NCBI GenBank assembly: GCA_964487915.1
Contig: CAZASN010000002.1
Coordinates: 62,001-126,000, forward strand
DNA length: 64,000 nt
Direction: 5' to 3'
DNA from: Proruminimicrobium sp964487915
GTDB lineage: Bacteria; Elusimicrobiota; Endomicrobiia; Endomicrobiales; Endomicrobiaceae
Positions 25,442 through 35,271 of the stretch are shown in pieces (the first letter of the stretch is position 1; each line of letters opens with the position of its first letter). A model generated the notes under the pieces. The model ran no database searches and was not told where the DNA came from. It saw only the letters and a program-made list of their open reading frames with translations. A program made the position numbers and the translations under genes.

Positions 25442-27208
25442 TTAAGCGAATTTCTTTTTTAATCCGTCAAGCTGTTCTTTAAGCTCTTTCGGAATTCTGT
25501 CTCCGAATTTCGAATAAAATTCTTCAATCATCGGAATTTCTTTTTGCCATTCTTCTTTTGAAACGCTCAAAAGCTTTTCAACAGTCTCTTTTGCAATTTC
25601 AAGACCTGACAAATCTAATTCTTCTATTTTAGGGAAAAGTCCGAGTTCTTTCTTTTCTCCTTTAACTTTGCCTTCAATTCTGTCTATCATCCATTTTAAT
25701 ACTCTTGAATTATCTCTGAAACCCGGCCACATAAACTTGCCGTCTTCATCTTTTCTGAACCAGTTGACCATAAATACTTTAGGCAGTTTTTTCGCTCTGT
25801 TTTTAAAAGTCAGCCAATGCTTAAAATAATCGCCCATATTGTATCCGCAGAAAGGAAGCATAGCCATAGGATCTCTTCTTACAACGCCGGCCGCGCCTGA
25901 CTGGGCTGCCGTCGTCTCTGAACCTATGATTGAAGCTGTAAATACTCCGTGGTCCCAGTTTTCGCATTCGTAAACCAGCGGGATAGTACTTTTCCTTCTT
26001 CCTCCGAATATGATTCCCGATATAGGAACTCCGAGCGGATTTTCATATTCCGGCGACATCGTCGGACAGCATTTTGCCGAAACGGTAAATCTTGAATTTG
26101 GATGAGCTGCCGGTTTTCCTGAAGTTTCATCATACTTTGCTCCATGCCAGTCTGTCAGATTTTCAGGTTTTTCATCTGTCAACCCTTCCCACCACGGAGA
26201 ATTATTATCGTTATCTACGGCAGTATTTGTATAAAGCGTAGGGAAAAATTTATCGCTTTTTAAAGTTTCAACCATAACCGGATTTGTTTTCATTCCTGTT
26301 CCCGGCGCTACTCCGAAAAATCCGGCTTCGGGATTAATCGCGTAAAGCTGTCCGTCAGGCCCCACGTTAATCCATGCTATATCATCGCCCAGCGTCCAGA
26401 CTTTATATCCTTTAAGAACAGGATCTAAAAGAGCAAGATTTGTTTTTCCGCATGCGGACGGGAAAGCTCCCAAGAAATAAGTTGTTTTACCGTTAGGAGC
26501 TTCGACTCCTATGATTATCATATGTTCGGCAAGCCATCCTTCCTGATAGCCGAGATATGAAGCGGTTCTGAGCGAATAACATTTCTTGCCCAAAAGCGCG
26601 TTTCCGCCGTAGCCTGAACCGAAACTCATTACAGAATTTTCATGAGGAAAATGCATTATAAATCTTCTTTCGGGATTAACTTCGCCTATTGAGTGGTATC
26701 CTTTAAAGAAATCATCGGAACTTCCGATTCTTTCAACGGCAACGTCTCCGACTCTGGTCATTATCCTCATACTTAGCGCTACATACAGCGAATCGGTAAC
26801 CTGAGCGCAATTTTTTGCATAATTAGATTTCGGATTTCCCATAACGAAAGGAATTACGTACATCGTTCTTCCTTTCATACAGCCTTTAAATAATCCGTTC
26901 ATCTTTTCTTTTGCCTGAGCAGGATCCATCCAAATATTATTTGAACCGGCATCGTCTTTATCCGGCGTGCAAACATAGGTAAGATGTTCCGTTCGCGCAA
27001 CATCGTTCGGATTTGATCTGTGCCAGTAGGAATTAGGGAATTCCTTGTCGTTAAGCTTAGTCAGAATAGGCGTTCCGTTTACCTTTTCGGATTCTGCCAT
27101 TTTAGCCAGTTCTTTTGCTTCTTTGTCGGAACCGTTCATCCAGTAAACTTTGTCCGGCGTCATCAAATCTGTTAAATCTTTTACCCACTTTTGCAACGGT
27201 GTCGTCAT
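25442..27208 (-). CDS. pckG: phosphoenolpyruvate carboxykinase (GTP)
   Basis: A 588-residue GTP-type PEPCK. The kinase-1 P-loop is FPSACGKTNLALL with the ACGKTN signature of the GTP class, and the GDDIAWINVG and MAMLPFCGYNMGDYF segments are also typical. It interconverts oxaloacetate plus GTP with PEP, CO2 and GDP. In fermenters it often runs in the PEP-carboxylating direction. It stands alone upstream of thrS, with a terminator separating it from ndk. Confidence 0.95.
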   Translation of the reverse strand: MTTPLQKWVKDLTDLMTPDKVYWMNGSDKEAKELAKMAESEKVNGTPILTKLNDKEFPNSYWHRSNPNDVARTEHLTYVCTPDKDDAGSNNIWMDPAQAKEKMNGLFKGCMKGRTMYVIPFVMGNPKSNYAKNCAQVTDSLYVALSMRIMTRVGDVAVERIGSSDDFFKGYHSIGEVNPERRFIMHFPHENSVMSFGSGYGGNALLGKKCYSLRTASYLGYQEGWLAEHMIIIGVEAPNGKTTYFLGAFPSACGKTNLALLDPVLKGYKVWTLGDDIAWINVGPDGQLYAINPEAGFFGVAPGTGMKTNPVMVETLKSDKFFPTLYTNTAVDNDNNSPWWEGLTDEKPENLTDWHGAKYDETSGKPAAHPNSRFTVSAKCCPTMSPEYENPLGVPISGIIFGGRRKSTIPLVYECENWDHGVFTASIIGSETTAAQSGAAGVVRRDPMAMLPFCGYNMGDYFKHWLTFKNRAKKLPKVFMVNWFRKDEDGKFMWPGFRDNSRVLKWMIDRIEGKVKGEKKELGLFPKIEELDLSGLEIAKETVEKLLSVSKEEWQKEIPMIEEFYSKFGDRIPKELKEQLDGLKKKFA

Positions 27209-27231
27209 TTTTTTCTTACCTCTTGATTAAA

Positions 27232-27272
27232 AATTGAAGCTCTGTTTAACACCGTTAAGCAGAGCTTCAATT
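27232..27272 (-). terminator. ndk intrinsic terminator
   Basis: A perfect 13-bp outer stem (27232-27244 with 27260-27272; core GAAGCTCTG/CAGAGCTTC) with an inner TTAAC/GTTAA extension is followed on the minus strand by a T-run. It lies just after the ndk stop. Confidence 0.9.
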
Positions 27273-27287
27273 CTTAACGGCATGCTG

Positions 27288-27797
27288 TCACGCCCAAACT
27301 TTTTTCTTTATCGTCGTATCTATAATTTTTGTAGGATATATGTCTTCCGTTAATTCTTCAGGGTTGAACCATAATTTAATTTCTCTTTCGGCTTCCGAAG
27401 TATCCGACGAACAATGGACTACGTTTTCGTATACGCCTTTTGTCGTAATTCTTCCGTAAGCTCCTCTTATTGAAACCGGATCGGCTTCCTCGGGATTTGT
27501 GGCTCCCGCGATTCTTCTCATTCTTGCTATGGCGTCTTCTCCCTGATAAACAAACGCGAATACTCTGTCATACGGAGCGCCGTACATTTTACCCTGTATG
27601 TAATCTATAAGTTCGTTAAAAAAAGGCTTGTCGCTCAGCTGCTTGTAATGTTCGGCCGCAAGCTCTCTGCTAACTTTAACCGCTTTTGCGCCTATAATCG
27701 TAAGTTTCGCTTCCGACAGTTTAGTCAGAATATTGCCCGTCAAAGATTTTTTTACTCCGTCCGGCTTAATCAAAATTAACAGTCTTTCTACAGCCAT
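27288..27797 (-). CDS. ndk: nucleoside diphosphate kinase
   Basis: A 169-residue Ndk that transfers the gamma-phosphate between NTPs and NDPs through a phospho-His. The active-site segment is NVVHCSSD, with LILIKPDGV at the N-terminus and RRIAGATNPEEADPVSIRG in the middle. The protein is about 30 residues longer than the usual 135-150, mainly through a C-terminal extension that ends DTTIKKKVWA. It is monocistronic with its own terminator. Confidence 0.95.
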   Translation of the reverse strand: MAVERLLILIKPDGVKKSLTGNILTKLSEAKLTIIGAKAVKVSRELAAEHYKQLSDKPFFNELIDYIQGKMYGAPYDRVFAFVYQGEDAIARMRRIAGATNPEEADPVSIRGAYGRITTKGVYENVVHCSSDTSEAEREIKLWFNPEELTEDIYPTKIIDTTIKKKVWA

Positions 27798-27875
27798 TTT
27801 ATGCCCCCGTAAAATAATTAATATAATTGCGTGGTATTATATAAAAAATTATCTGCCATTACAACGATATTTTAT

Positions 27876-29336
27876 TTAAATATTTTTAAACGCTTTTACC
27901 AAAATCCTTTTATTTATTTTCGGCGTAAACATGCTTACCGCGGGAACAATAAAAAAAGGAATTATCATAGCCATGCTGGCCGAAAAAGGAGACTTGGCCG
28001 GCCCCATGGCATAAAACAAAACGATCGCCGACGTTATTCCCGAAATCATTCCGATTTTCGCGCCCCACAACGTTGTTCTTTTCCAATACAAACCGTAAAT
28101 ATAAGGAGCCAAAAAAGCCCCCGCAATGACGCCCCATGACAGCGACATTAACGTCACTATAAACGAAAACTCGTATCTTGCTATAAAATAAGAAATAACA
28201 ATAAATACGCCGCTTAAAAATCTCATCATAACTACCGAATCTTTGCCGGAAATATTCGGATTAATATTACCTTTATATAAATCTATTGATACGCTTGAAG
28301 CCGACACCAAAATCAAAGAGGAAATTGTAGACATTGAAGCCGATAAAATCAAAAGAAGAATGAACGCCACAAGAACTTCCGGCAGATACGTTACCAAAAG
28401 CTGGGGAATCATCTGGTCAAACTGCGGTTTGCCGGTTGCGCTCATAATAGGCGCGTCAAAAAAAACATGCGTCAGCGCTCCGGTATAATAAGCGCATGTC
28501 GTAATTACAGCCGCAAAAAAGAAAGTAGTCCATGCGGCTATTTTAATGATTTTTTCATTTTTTACGGCATAAAATTTTTGAATCATCTGAGGCATGCCCC
28601 ATACTCCGAAAGAAGTCATAAATATCAAAGACGCCAAAAGCATATAATCGGGCTTTGCCGCAGAATAAACATGTTTGTAATAATTAAGTGAAACCGTTTG
28701 AAACGCCTGTTCCAATCCTCCGGCTTTTGCAGTGAGAATAACCGTCATTGCAATCGCTCCCACAAGCATTATAAACCCCTGAATAAAATCCGTTACGGTA
28801 ACGGCAAAATAACCGCCCAGTATAAGATATATTCCGGTTATGGTCATTATAATTAAAAGCGCCGAATCAAACGAAATATTGAAACTAACTTCAAATAAAT
28901 ATCCCAGTCCTTTAAAAACAGACGCCGAATACGGAAGTAAAAACATAAATATCAAAACTGCGGCTATTATTTTTATATATTTGCCGTCATATCTTGTCTG
29001 CAAAAATTCGGGCATCGTCATTGCGTTTAAATTCTGCGACATTACCCGCGTTCTTCTTCCTAAAAACATCCAGGCCAAAAACGAACCTATAAGGGCGTTT
29101 CCCAAAGCTATCCATAAAACGTTAAAACCGTATTTCCATCCGAACTGGCCGGCAAATCCTATAAATATTACGGCTGAAAAATAAGTCGTACCGTAAGCAA
29201 ACGCGGAAACAAACGGACCTATATTTCTGCCTCCCAGAAAAAAATCATTGAGCGTAGCCGTTTTTTTCATACCCCAAAAACCGACCACAATCATCATCAT
29301 GACAAAAATGCTTACCATTATAATCGCAATCATCAT
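27876..29336 (-). CDS. sodium:solute symporter (SSS family)
   Basis: A 486-residue integral membrane protein with about 13 helices. Family signatures are DFFLGGRNIGPFVSAFAYGTTYFSAV near the start and GGYFAVTVTDFIQGFIMLVGA near residue 180, as in PutP/PanF-like transporters. It imports a solute using the Na+ gradient. The neighbours (an ACT protein and a PaaK-type ligase on the same strand, next upstream) suggest an amino-acid or aromatic/organic acid, but the substrate cannot be read from the sequence. Confidence 0.9.
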   Translation of the reverse strand: MMIAIIMVSIFVMMMIVVGFWGMKKTATLNDFFLGGRNIGPFVSAFAYGTTYFSAVIFIGFAGQFGWKYGFNVLWIALGNALIGSFLAWMFLGRRTRVMSQNLNAMTMPEFLQTRYDGKYIKIIAAVLIFMFLLPYSASVFKGLGYLFEVSFNISFDSALLIIMTITGIYLILGGYFAVTVTDFIQGFIMLVGAIAMTVILTAKAGGLEQAFQTVSLNYYKHVYSAAKPDYMLLASLIFMTSFGVWGMPQMIQKFYAVKNEKIIKIAAWTTFFFAAVITTCAYYTGALTHVFFDAPIMSATGKPQFDQMIPQLLVTYLPEVLVAFILLLILSASMSTISSLILVSASSVSIDLYKGNINPNISGKDSVVMMRFLSGVFIVISYFIARYEFSFIVTLMSLSWGVIAGAFLAPYIYGLYWKRTTLWGAKIGMISGITSAIVLFYAMGPAKSPFSASMAMIIPFFIVPAVSMFTPKINKRILVKAFKNI

Positions 29337-29366
29337 TCCTCCGAAAAAAATCAGCTTAATCGTTTA

Positions 29367-29792
29367 TTAATTATACAGTTGGTCTTCCGTTAAAATTTTA
29401 CATCCTATTTCGGAAAGAACCTTTTCCGCGTCAGGCTGGTTTTCAATTTCAAGTATTATTGCGGCTGTTTTCGCGTTGCTGAGCAGAAAACCGTAACAGT
29501 CTTCAATATTTATGCCTTTTTTGGCCAATTGGTTCAGCAGTTTGTTAAAACTGCCGGGCTGGTTGTCTACTACGACGGCGATAATATGTCTTTTTGTAAC
29601 CGTCAGCTGGCTTTGTTTTAAAACTTCAAAAGCTTTATCCGGATCGTTTACAAGCAGTTTCATAACTCCGAAATCTCCGGAACTTGCCAGAGACATTGCC
29701 CTTAAATTGATATTGTTATCCGCCAAAATTTTCGTAATTTTCTCAAGTTTTCCGGGACTGTTTACTAAAAAAACCGACAAATGGTACAGCAT
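29367..29792 (-). CDS. tandem ACT-domain protein
   Basis: A 141-residue protein made of two ACT domains (about residues 2-66 and 70-135). Typical strand-turn segments are YHLSVFLVNSPGKLEKITKILADNNINLRAM and HIIAVVVDNQPGSFNKLLNQLAKKGINI. ACT domains bind amino acids at their dimer interface. Stand-alone tandem ACT proteins commonly accompany PaaK-type ligases and indolepyruvate oxidoreductase genes. The ligase is here but the oxidoreductase is not in the window. Confidence 0.9.
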   Translation of the reverse strand: MLYHLSVFLVNSPGKLEKITKILADNNINLRAMSLASSGDFGVMKLLVNDPDKAFEVLKQSQLTVTKRHIIAVVVDNQPGSFNKLLNQLAKKGINIEDCYGFLLSNAKTAAIILEIENQPDAEKVLSEIGCKILTEDQLYN

Positions 29793-29833
29793 ATTTACAC
29801 CTCCGGTACTTTATTGCCTGCAAAAACCAGATT

Positions 29834-31120
29834 TTATTTTTTTCTTAAATCAAAAACTCTTTTTGCTTTTCCTTCTTCAACCGGCAGAGATCCGGCGTCT
29901 ACAAATTTTATTAAAGGGCTGACTCCTATTTCCTGTTTTAATTCATTTTCCAGCTTATGCTGCAGTTTTTCCAAATCCTGAAGGGTTCCTCCGAAATTTT
30001 CATTGTTAATTTCAAGTTTAATGCACAGTTTATCCATATAATTTTGTTCAAAAATTTCAATAATATAATTTTTGCCCGCTTCGGGTATCGCCATAATCGT
30101 TTTTTCTATCTGTATCGGGAATATATTGACTCCGTTTATTATCATCATATCGTCGGTTCTTCCGGTAATTCTCGCTATTTTTCTGTGATTTCTTCCGCAG
30201 GAACATTTTTCGCTTATTATTCTGGTCAAATCTCTCGTTCTGTATCTGATAAGAGGCATCGCCTGTCTCTGTAAAGTCGTAAAAACAAGTTCTCCTTCCT
30301 GCCCGTCAGGCAAAACTTTAAGCGTTTTCGGATCAACGATTTCCGGATAAACAAAATCTTCCCAGACGTGAAGACCGTTCTGGCATGGACATTCAAAAGC
30401 CACTCCCGGTCCGCATATCTCGGATAATCCGTAGGAATTGAAAGCTTTTATTCCGTAAAGTTCTTCTATTTTTTTTCTCATCTCTTCGCTGTGCGGTTCG
30501 GCTCCTATAAAAGCTATTTTTAAATTCAAATCTTTTTTTACGTTTATATTCATTTCCTCTATAGTCTGATATAATCTCAAAGCGTAGCTCGGCAGTATGT
30601 GCATAACCGAAGTTCTGAAATTCTGCATAAACCAAACCTGTCTTTTGCTGTTGCCGGGGCCGACGGGTATAGTAAGCATTCCCAGTTTTTCCGCGCCGTA
30701 ATGGAATCCTATTCCGCCGGTAAAAAGCCCGTATCCCATAGTGTTTTGAAAAACATCGGTATTTCTTGCGCCTGCCGTATACATGCATCTTGCGGATAAA
30801 TTAGCCCAGTTTGAAATATCTTCCGCCGTATGAAAAACAACCGTGGGATTTCCTGTAGTTCCGGATGAAGAATGAAGCCTTACCGCATTTTTTAAATCCG
30901 TCGCGAGAAATCCGTACGGGAAAGCGTTTCTTAAATCTTCTTTTGTGGTAAAAGGCAGGTTTTTAATGCCTTCAAGATTATCAATTTTATCTATGCCGGC
31001 TAGCTGTTTTTTGTAAAATTGCGAATTTTTTGCGGTTTTGATTGATTTGTTGATATGTTCCAACTGAAATTTCCGGAGCGCGTCTGTGTCCATCAATTCA
31101 ATTTCTTTTTGCCAAAACAT
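29834..31120 (-). CDS. phenylacetate-CoA ligase family protein
   Basis: A 428-residue PaaK-type AMP-forming ligase. The phosphate-binding loop HSSSGTTGNPTVVFHT is present, with a C-terminal mini-domain including GRTDDMMIINGVNIFP. It adenylates an aromatic or related acid and loads it onto CoA. In anaerobes this gene with an ACT protein belongs to aromatic amino-acid oxidation: 2-oxoacid, then aryl-acetyl-CoA or its reverse ATP-yielding step. The partner IorAB genes are not nearby. A shared operon with the ACT protein and the symporter is likely. Confidence 0.92.
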   Translation of the reverse strand: MFWQKEIELMDTDALRKFQLEHINKSIKTAKNSQFYKKQLAGIDKIDNLEGIKNLPFTTKEDLRNAFPYGFLATDLKNAVRLHSSSGTTGNPTVVFHTAEDISNWANLSARCMYTAGARNTDVFQNTMGYGLFTGGIGFHYGAEKLGMLTIPVGPGNSKRQVWFMQNFRTSVMHILPSYALRLYQTIEEMNINVKKDLNLKIAFIGAEPHSEEMRKKIEELYGIKAFNSYGLSEICGPGVAFECPCQNGLHVWEDFVYPEIVDPKTLKVLPDGQEGELVFTTLQRQAMPLIRYRTRDLTRIISEKCSCGRNHRKIARITGRTDDMMIINGVNIFPIQIEKTIMAIPEAGKNYIIEIFEQNYMDKLCIKLEINNENFGGTLQDLEKLQHKLENELKQEIGVSPLIKFVDAGSLPVEEGKAKRVFDLRKK

Positions 31121-31198
31121 AAGCCAACCTTTTATATTGTTTTTTATTTATATACAATGGGTATTATAGCAAATTTTTTTATTGCGGATTGTAAAAAA

Positions 31199-32689
31199 AT
31201 GATTACAAAACAAATATCGGGCAATTATGTAATATTTTTGATAATTGCCTTTTTATATGCCGTTGGAAATTTTGTCTGGTGGAAGTTAAATACACCCGTT
31301 ATAGTTATCTGTCCCGCTTCGGCCGGCCACCTTGCCGATATTGCAGGCGGTTCTTTTCTTTATTTTAACGCTCCTCTTTTTACTTGGATTGTAAAATTTT
31401 GCATATATTTATTCGGCAAAACATATTTTGATTTAATAATTATTTCCGTAAATTATGTTTTTTTTGTAGCGGCTCTTTATTTTATAAATAAACTGGCCGT
31501 TTTTTTTGAAAATAAAGAAACGGCATGTTATGCGATGATTATATTTTCAATCATTCCGGCCGTATACGGAATGTCGCGCCAATACGGGCATCAGGACTTT
31601 CACTTAATCGCTTTTATCGTTTTCAATATTTACGCTCTTTTAAAAACAAATTATTTTGAAAACAAAAAATGGGCTTTGTTATACGGCATATCAACGGGCC
31701 TCGGTTTAATGATTAAAGATTCTTTTTTTATATATTTTCTTGCGCCGTTTTTATATGTAATTATAACTGCGGTCAAAAACCGTTTGACTTTCGGTCAGAA
31801 AGAAAATATTTTTTTGTCGGCTGCCGTATCATTTTTAATATTCTGCCCGCATTACTTAAGACCTGAAATAATGAAAAAGGGGATAACCGACCCTTTCATT
31901 GAAACAGTCAATGTTTTTTCTTTTGAAAATCTCAGAGTAACGACCTTGGGCATGTACGAAAGTTTTCTTTCGCCTTCGGTTTTTATTTTGTTTGCGGCGT
32001 CTTTTGTCTTTTTTATTTTTAAGTATAAAAAAATGCCCGATAAAATTATTCTGCTTTTATGGATTTTGGCGCCCTGGACCGCCGTAACTTTTATGCCTCA
32101 TCACAAGCTGCTTGAATATCTTGCCGGAATACTTCCGGCGCAGGCTCTTATAATCGCGCTGTCTTTATATTTGATTAAAAAAAAATTAATAAGAATATTG
32201 ATTGTTGCGGCAGTATGTACTGCGGCAATAACGCAGTATCTGAGCCTGTCATATAACATCTGCAATTTAAATTTCCCGTATTTTCTGCCTTTTAACAAAT
32301 ATCATTATTTATATTATTACGATAAAACCGCGGGCCGCGATATAAACGCTTTCAACGAATATTTATTTGCAAATTATGCGGGCAAAAAAATATTTGTTTA
32401 CGACGTTTACGGATTCAGCCTGTCATGCGATTTGTTAAAATCATACGCTTATCTTTACGATAAAAATATAAAATTTGATTATTACGGCGATAAAATTCAG
32501 GTCATAAATGAAAACGATTATATAATGCATATCGGCAAAAAAAATCAAAATCCGCAAGCAATGTACACGGATTTAAAAAATCCCGTTATACGGAATAATT
32601 TCTATATTTATGAAGATTATGATTTTAAGATTAAAGATGAAATTTATAAAATGACAATGTTTGCCGACAAAAAAAATCCGCATAAATGA
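31199..32689 (+). CDS. GT39-like membrane glycosyltransferase
   Basis: A 496-residue polytopic protein of the ArnT/PMT-like (GT39/GT-C) type. The first periplasmic loop keeps the pattern of the catalytic acidic region (HLADIAGGSFLYFNAPLFTWIVK), followed by about ten further helices and a C-terminal soluble part. Such enzymes transfer a sugar from a polyprenyl-phosphate donor to protein or lipid outside the membrane. I start at ATG 31199 (MITKQISGNY). Upstream starts at 31157 and 31055 run into the divergent PaaK gene. The acceptor is unknown. Confidence 0.8.
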   Translation: MITKQISGNYVIFLIIAFLYAVGNFVWWKLNTPVIVICPASAGHLADIAGGSFLYFNAPLFTWIVKFCIYLFGKTYFDLIIISVNYVFFVAALYFINKLAVFFENKETACYAMIIFSIIPAVYGMSRQYGHQDFHLIAFIVFNIYALLKTNYFENKKWALLYGISTGLGLMIKDSFFIYFLAPFLYVIITAVKNRLTFGQKENIFLSAAVSFLIFCPHYLRPEIMKKGITDPFIETVNVFSFENLRVTTLGMYESFLSPSVFILFAASFVFFIFKYKKMPDKIILLLWILAPWTAVTFMPHHKLLEYLAGILPAQALIIALSLYLIKKKLIRILIVAAVCTAAITQYLSLSYNICNLNFPYFLPFNKYHYLYYYDKTAGRDINAFNEYLFANYAGKKIFVYDVYGFSLSCDLLKSYAYLYDKNIKFDYYGDKIQVINENDYIMHIGKKNQNPQAMYTDLKNPVIRNNFYIYEDYDFKIKDEIYKMTMFADKKNPHK

Positions 32690-32742
32690 TAATTTTTATA
32701 TAATATAATGTATAATAAAATAAATCCGAGAGGCTATTAAAT

Positions 32743-33567
32743 ATGGAATATAAAACTGTAGGCATAATTTTTAACGAATCAAAAGCCAAAGCTAAAGAAT
32801 ATGCCGAAGCAATCACAAAATGGCTTTTGAAAAAAAACATAAAAGTTAAAAAAATTACGGGACATTTAAAACAAAATCCTGAAATCAATTTCATAATTTC
32901 TCTCGGTGGCGACGGAACAATGTTAAGGGCAAGCAGAATCGCATCCGATTTTGCGATTCCCATAATGGGAGTCAATCTGGGAACTCTCGGATTTTTGACG
33001 GATACCGACACCGAGGAAGTATATAAGTCATTGGAACATGTTTTGGCAAAAGATATACGCTGTCAGGAACGGATAATGCTTGACATAGAATTTCTTTCCG
33101 GTAAAAAAATCATAAAAACAACCGCTTTAAACGACTGTGTTGTACGTTCGGTATATGACGGAAGGCTGGCTTCAATAGACGCATTTATAAACGGCAATTT
33201 TTTGTGCAGTTACAAAGGCGACGGCATAGTCGTTTCAACTCCGACCGGTTCAACCGCTTATTCTCTTGCGATTTCCGGCCCCATAGTTTATCCGACGCTT
33301 TCTTTATTTATTATTAATCCCATATCTCCTCATACTTTAACGCACAGGCCGATGATAGTCTCATCTCAAAATATTTTGGAATTTGCATGTTCAAAAAACT
33401 CAAAAAAACACGATTTGGTGGTTTCAATAGACGGTCAGGAAAATTACACTTTAAAAAAAGGCCTCAAAGTGAAAATAAAACTGCATTCTAAACCGGCAAA
33501 ATTCATAAAAATTCACAAAGAACGTTATTTCCAGACGCTTAAAACAAAATTGAACTGGGGTGTTTGA
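32743..33567 (+). CDS. nadK: NAD kinase
   Basis: A 274-residue NAD kinase. The GGDGTMLRAS motif (about residues 52-61) and the downstream GDGIVVSTPTGSTAYSLA region match the diacylglycerol-kinase-like fold of NadK. It phosphorylates NAD to NADP. Its TGA stop at 33565-33567 is directly followed by the recN TTG start, so the two are translationally coupled, a pairing seen in many genomes. Confidence 0.95.
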   Translation: MEYKTVGIIFNESKAKAKEYAEAITKWLLKKNIKVKKITGHLKQNPEINFIISLGGDGTMLRASRIASDFAIPIMGVNLGTLGFLTDTDTEEVYKSLEHVLAKDIRCQERIMLDIEFLSGKKIIKTTALNDCVVRSVYDGRLASIDAFINGNFLCSYKGDGIVVSTPTGSTAYSLAISGPIVYPTLSLFIINPISPHTLTHRPMIVSSQNILEFACSKNSKKHDLVVSIDGQENYTLKKGLKVKIKLHSKPAKFIKIHKERYFQTLKTKLNWGV

Positions 33568-35220
33568 TTGCTTACAAATCTTTCAATAAAAAATTATGCT
33601 CTTATAGAGGATATTTCCTTAGATTTCAACAAAGGGATGACCGTCATAACAGGAGAAACCGGCGCCGGCAAATCCATAATAATACAGGCCGTGGATTTAT
33701 TGCTAGGCGCAAGAGCGGCCGCATCATCAATAAGAACAGGCGGCAACGTCTGCTCGCTTTCAGCCCGTTTTGATATTTCAAAAAATCCGGCGGCGCAAAA
33801 AATGCTTGAAGAACTTGCCATAGAACACGACGGTGAAATCATCGTCAGAAGGAATCTTGACGTTTCCGGAAAAAGCAAGGCGTTTATAAACGATATGCCG
33901 GTAAGCGTATCGGCGCTGTACGAAATAGGACGGCTTCTTATTGATTTTTATTCCCAGCATAAAAGCAATATGCTTTTTGACGGCAATTACCAGAGACAAA
34001 TAATAGACGACGTGGCGTCAAACGCAAAGCTGCTTAAACTGCTGAATGAAAAATATCTTCATTTAACCGGCCTTTTAAATAAAAAAAACTCCCTTATGCT
34101 GTCTCAATCAGAAAGAGAACGCATGGCTGATTTATATAATTTCCAGCTGCAGGAAATAACAAAAGCTGATTTGCGCGCCGATGAGGAAATAAAAATAGAA
34201 GCCGACCTGCCGAAATTAAAAAACGCCGAAAAAATACAAAATCTGGCGGCTGAAATAGCGAATAATCTTTATAAACAGGACAAATCCGTTCTTGAATCTC
34301 TGTCAAAAACAATCAAACAAATAGATATGCTCGGGCAACTCGGGATTGATACCCAAACATTATCAAAAACAATCAATGAAGCTTTTATTCAAATTGACGA
34401 TATTTACAGAGAAATAAACAATATTTCCCAAAATATTGAAGTTAATCCGTCTGCTTTAAACGGCATGCTTGAAAAACAACAGCTTATAAAAAAATTAAAA
34501 TCAAAATACGGAAAATCGGTTGAAGATATTTTAAAATACAAAGAGGAACTGGCGGAAAAAATCAAAGAATTAACCGATTATGATTTTAACCTTATTTCTC
34601 TTGAAAAAGAAATTGAAGCGGCAAAAAAAGAAACCGAACTTCTATGCGAAAAAATATCGGACGCCAGAAAATCAGTATCAAAAAAACTGGCTAAAGACAT
34701 TGTTGCGGAACTGGAAGATCTGAACATGAAAAACGTTCAATTTGAAATTGCTATTCAGAAACAGGAAATTTCCTCTTACGGATTTGACAAAATAGAATTT
34801 ATGTTCTGCGCAAATAAAGGTGAAAATATTTATCCTTTGGCTGAAGTAGCTTCCGGAGGAGAATTGTCAAGAGTTATGCTTGCCATAGCGGCTTCGCTGT
34901 CAAACTATTATCAAATATCAACAATGATATTTGATGAAATAGACACCGGAACAAGCGGGCAGACCAGCCAGAAAATAGGCAAAAAACTTAAAAAAATTTC
35001 ATGTTCAAAACAGATAATTCTTGTATCGCATCAGGCTCAGATAGCCTCAAACGCGGATACGCATATAAGCATCTATAAAGAATCCGTAAACAATAGAAAT
35101 ATAACGAAAGCAAAAATTCTAAACGAAGACGAACATATAAAAGAAATAGCAAAAATAATATCCGGAGAAAAAGTAACGGAGCACGCTTTAAAGCATGCAA
35201 AAGAAATGACTCTGCAATAA
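33568..35220 (+). CDS. recN: DNA repair protein RecN
   Basis: A 550-residue SMC-like ABC ATPase. The Walker A is TGETGAGKS near residue 30, a long coiled coil (about 155-370) follows, and the C-terminal lobe has the signature region EVASGGELSRVMLAIA and Walker B MIFDEIDTGTSG. RecN acts early in double-strand break repair. The start is TTG directly after the nadK stop, with a GGGG tract upstream as the ribosome site. Confidence 0.95.
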   Translation: MLTNLSIKNYALIEDISLDFNKGMTVITGETGAGKSIIIQAVDLLLGARAAASSIRTGGNVCSLSARFDISKNPAAQKMLEELAIEHDGEIIVRRNLDVSGKSKAFINDMPVSVSALYEIGRLLIDFYSQHKSNMLFDGNYQRQIIDDVASNAKLLKLLNEKYLHLTGLLNKKNSLMLSQSERERMADLYNFQLQEITKADLRADEEIKIEADLPKLKNAEKIQNLAAEIANNLYKQDKSVLESLSKTIKQIDMLGQLGIDTQTLSKTINEAFIQIDDIYREINNISQNIEVNPSALNGMLEKQQLIKKLKSKYGKSVEDILKYKEELAEKIKELTDYDFNLISLEKEIEAAKKETELLCEKISDARKSVSKKLAKDIVAELEDLNMKNVQFEIAIQKQEISSYGFDKIEFMFCANKGENIYPLAEVASGGELSRVMLAIAASLSNYYQISTMIFDEIDTGTSGQTSQKIGKKLKKISCSKQIILVSHQAQIASNADTHISIYKESVNNRNITKAKILNEDEHIKEIAKIISGEKVTEHALKHAKEMTLQ

Positions 35221-35271
35221 ACAAATTCTTTCATTTATTGCAAATTTAACGGCAAAAATCATATATCGTAT

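Noticed and set aside
31055..31198. Long N-terminal extension of the glycosyltransferase
   Set aside because: It would overlap the start of the divergent ligase gene and adds no family-like sequence. The ATG at 31199 fits the first membrane helix.
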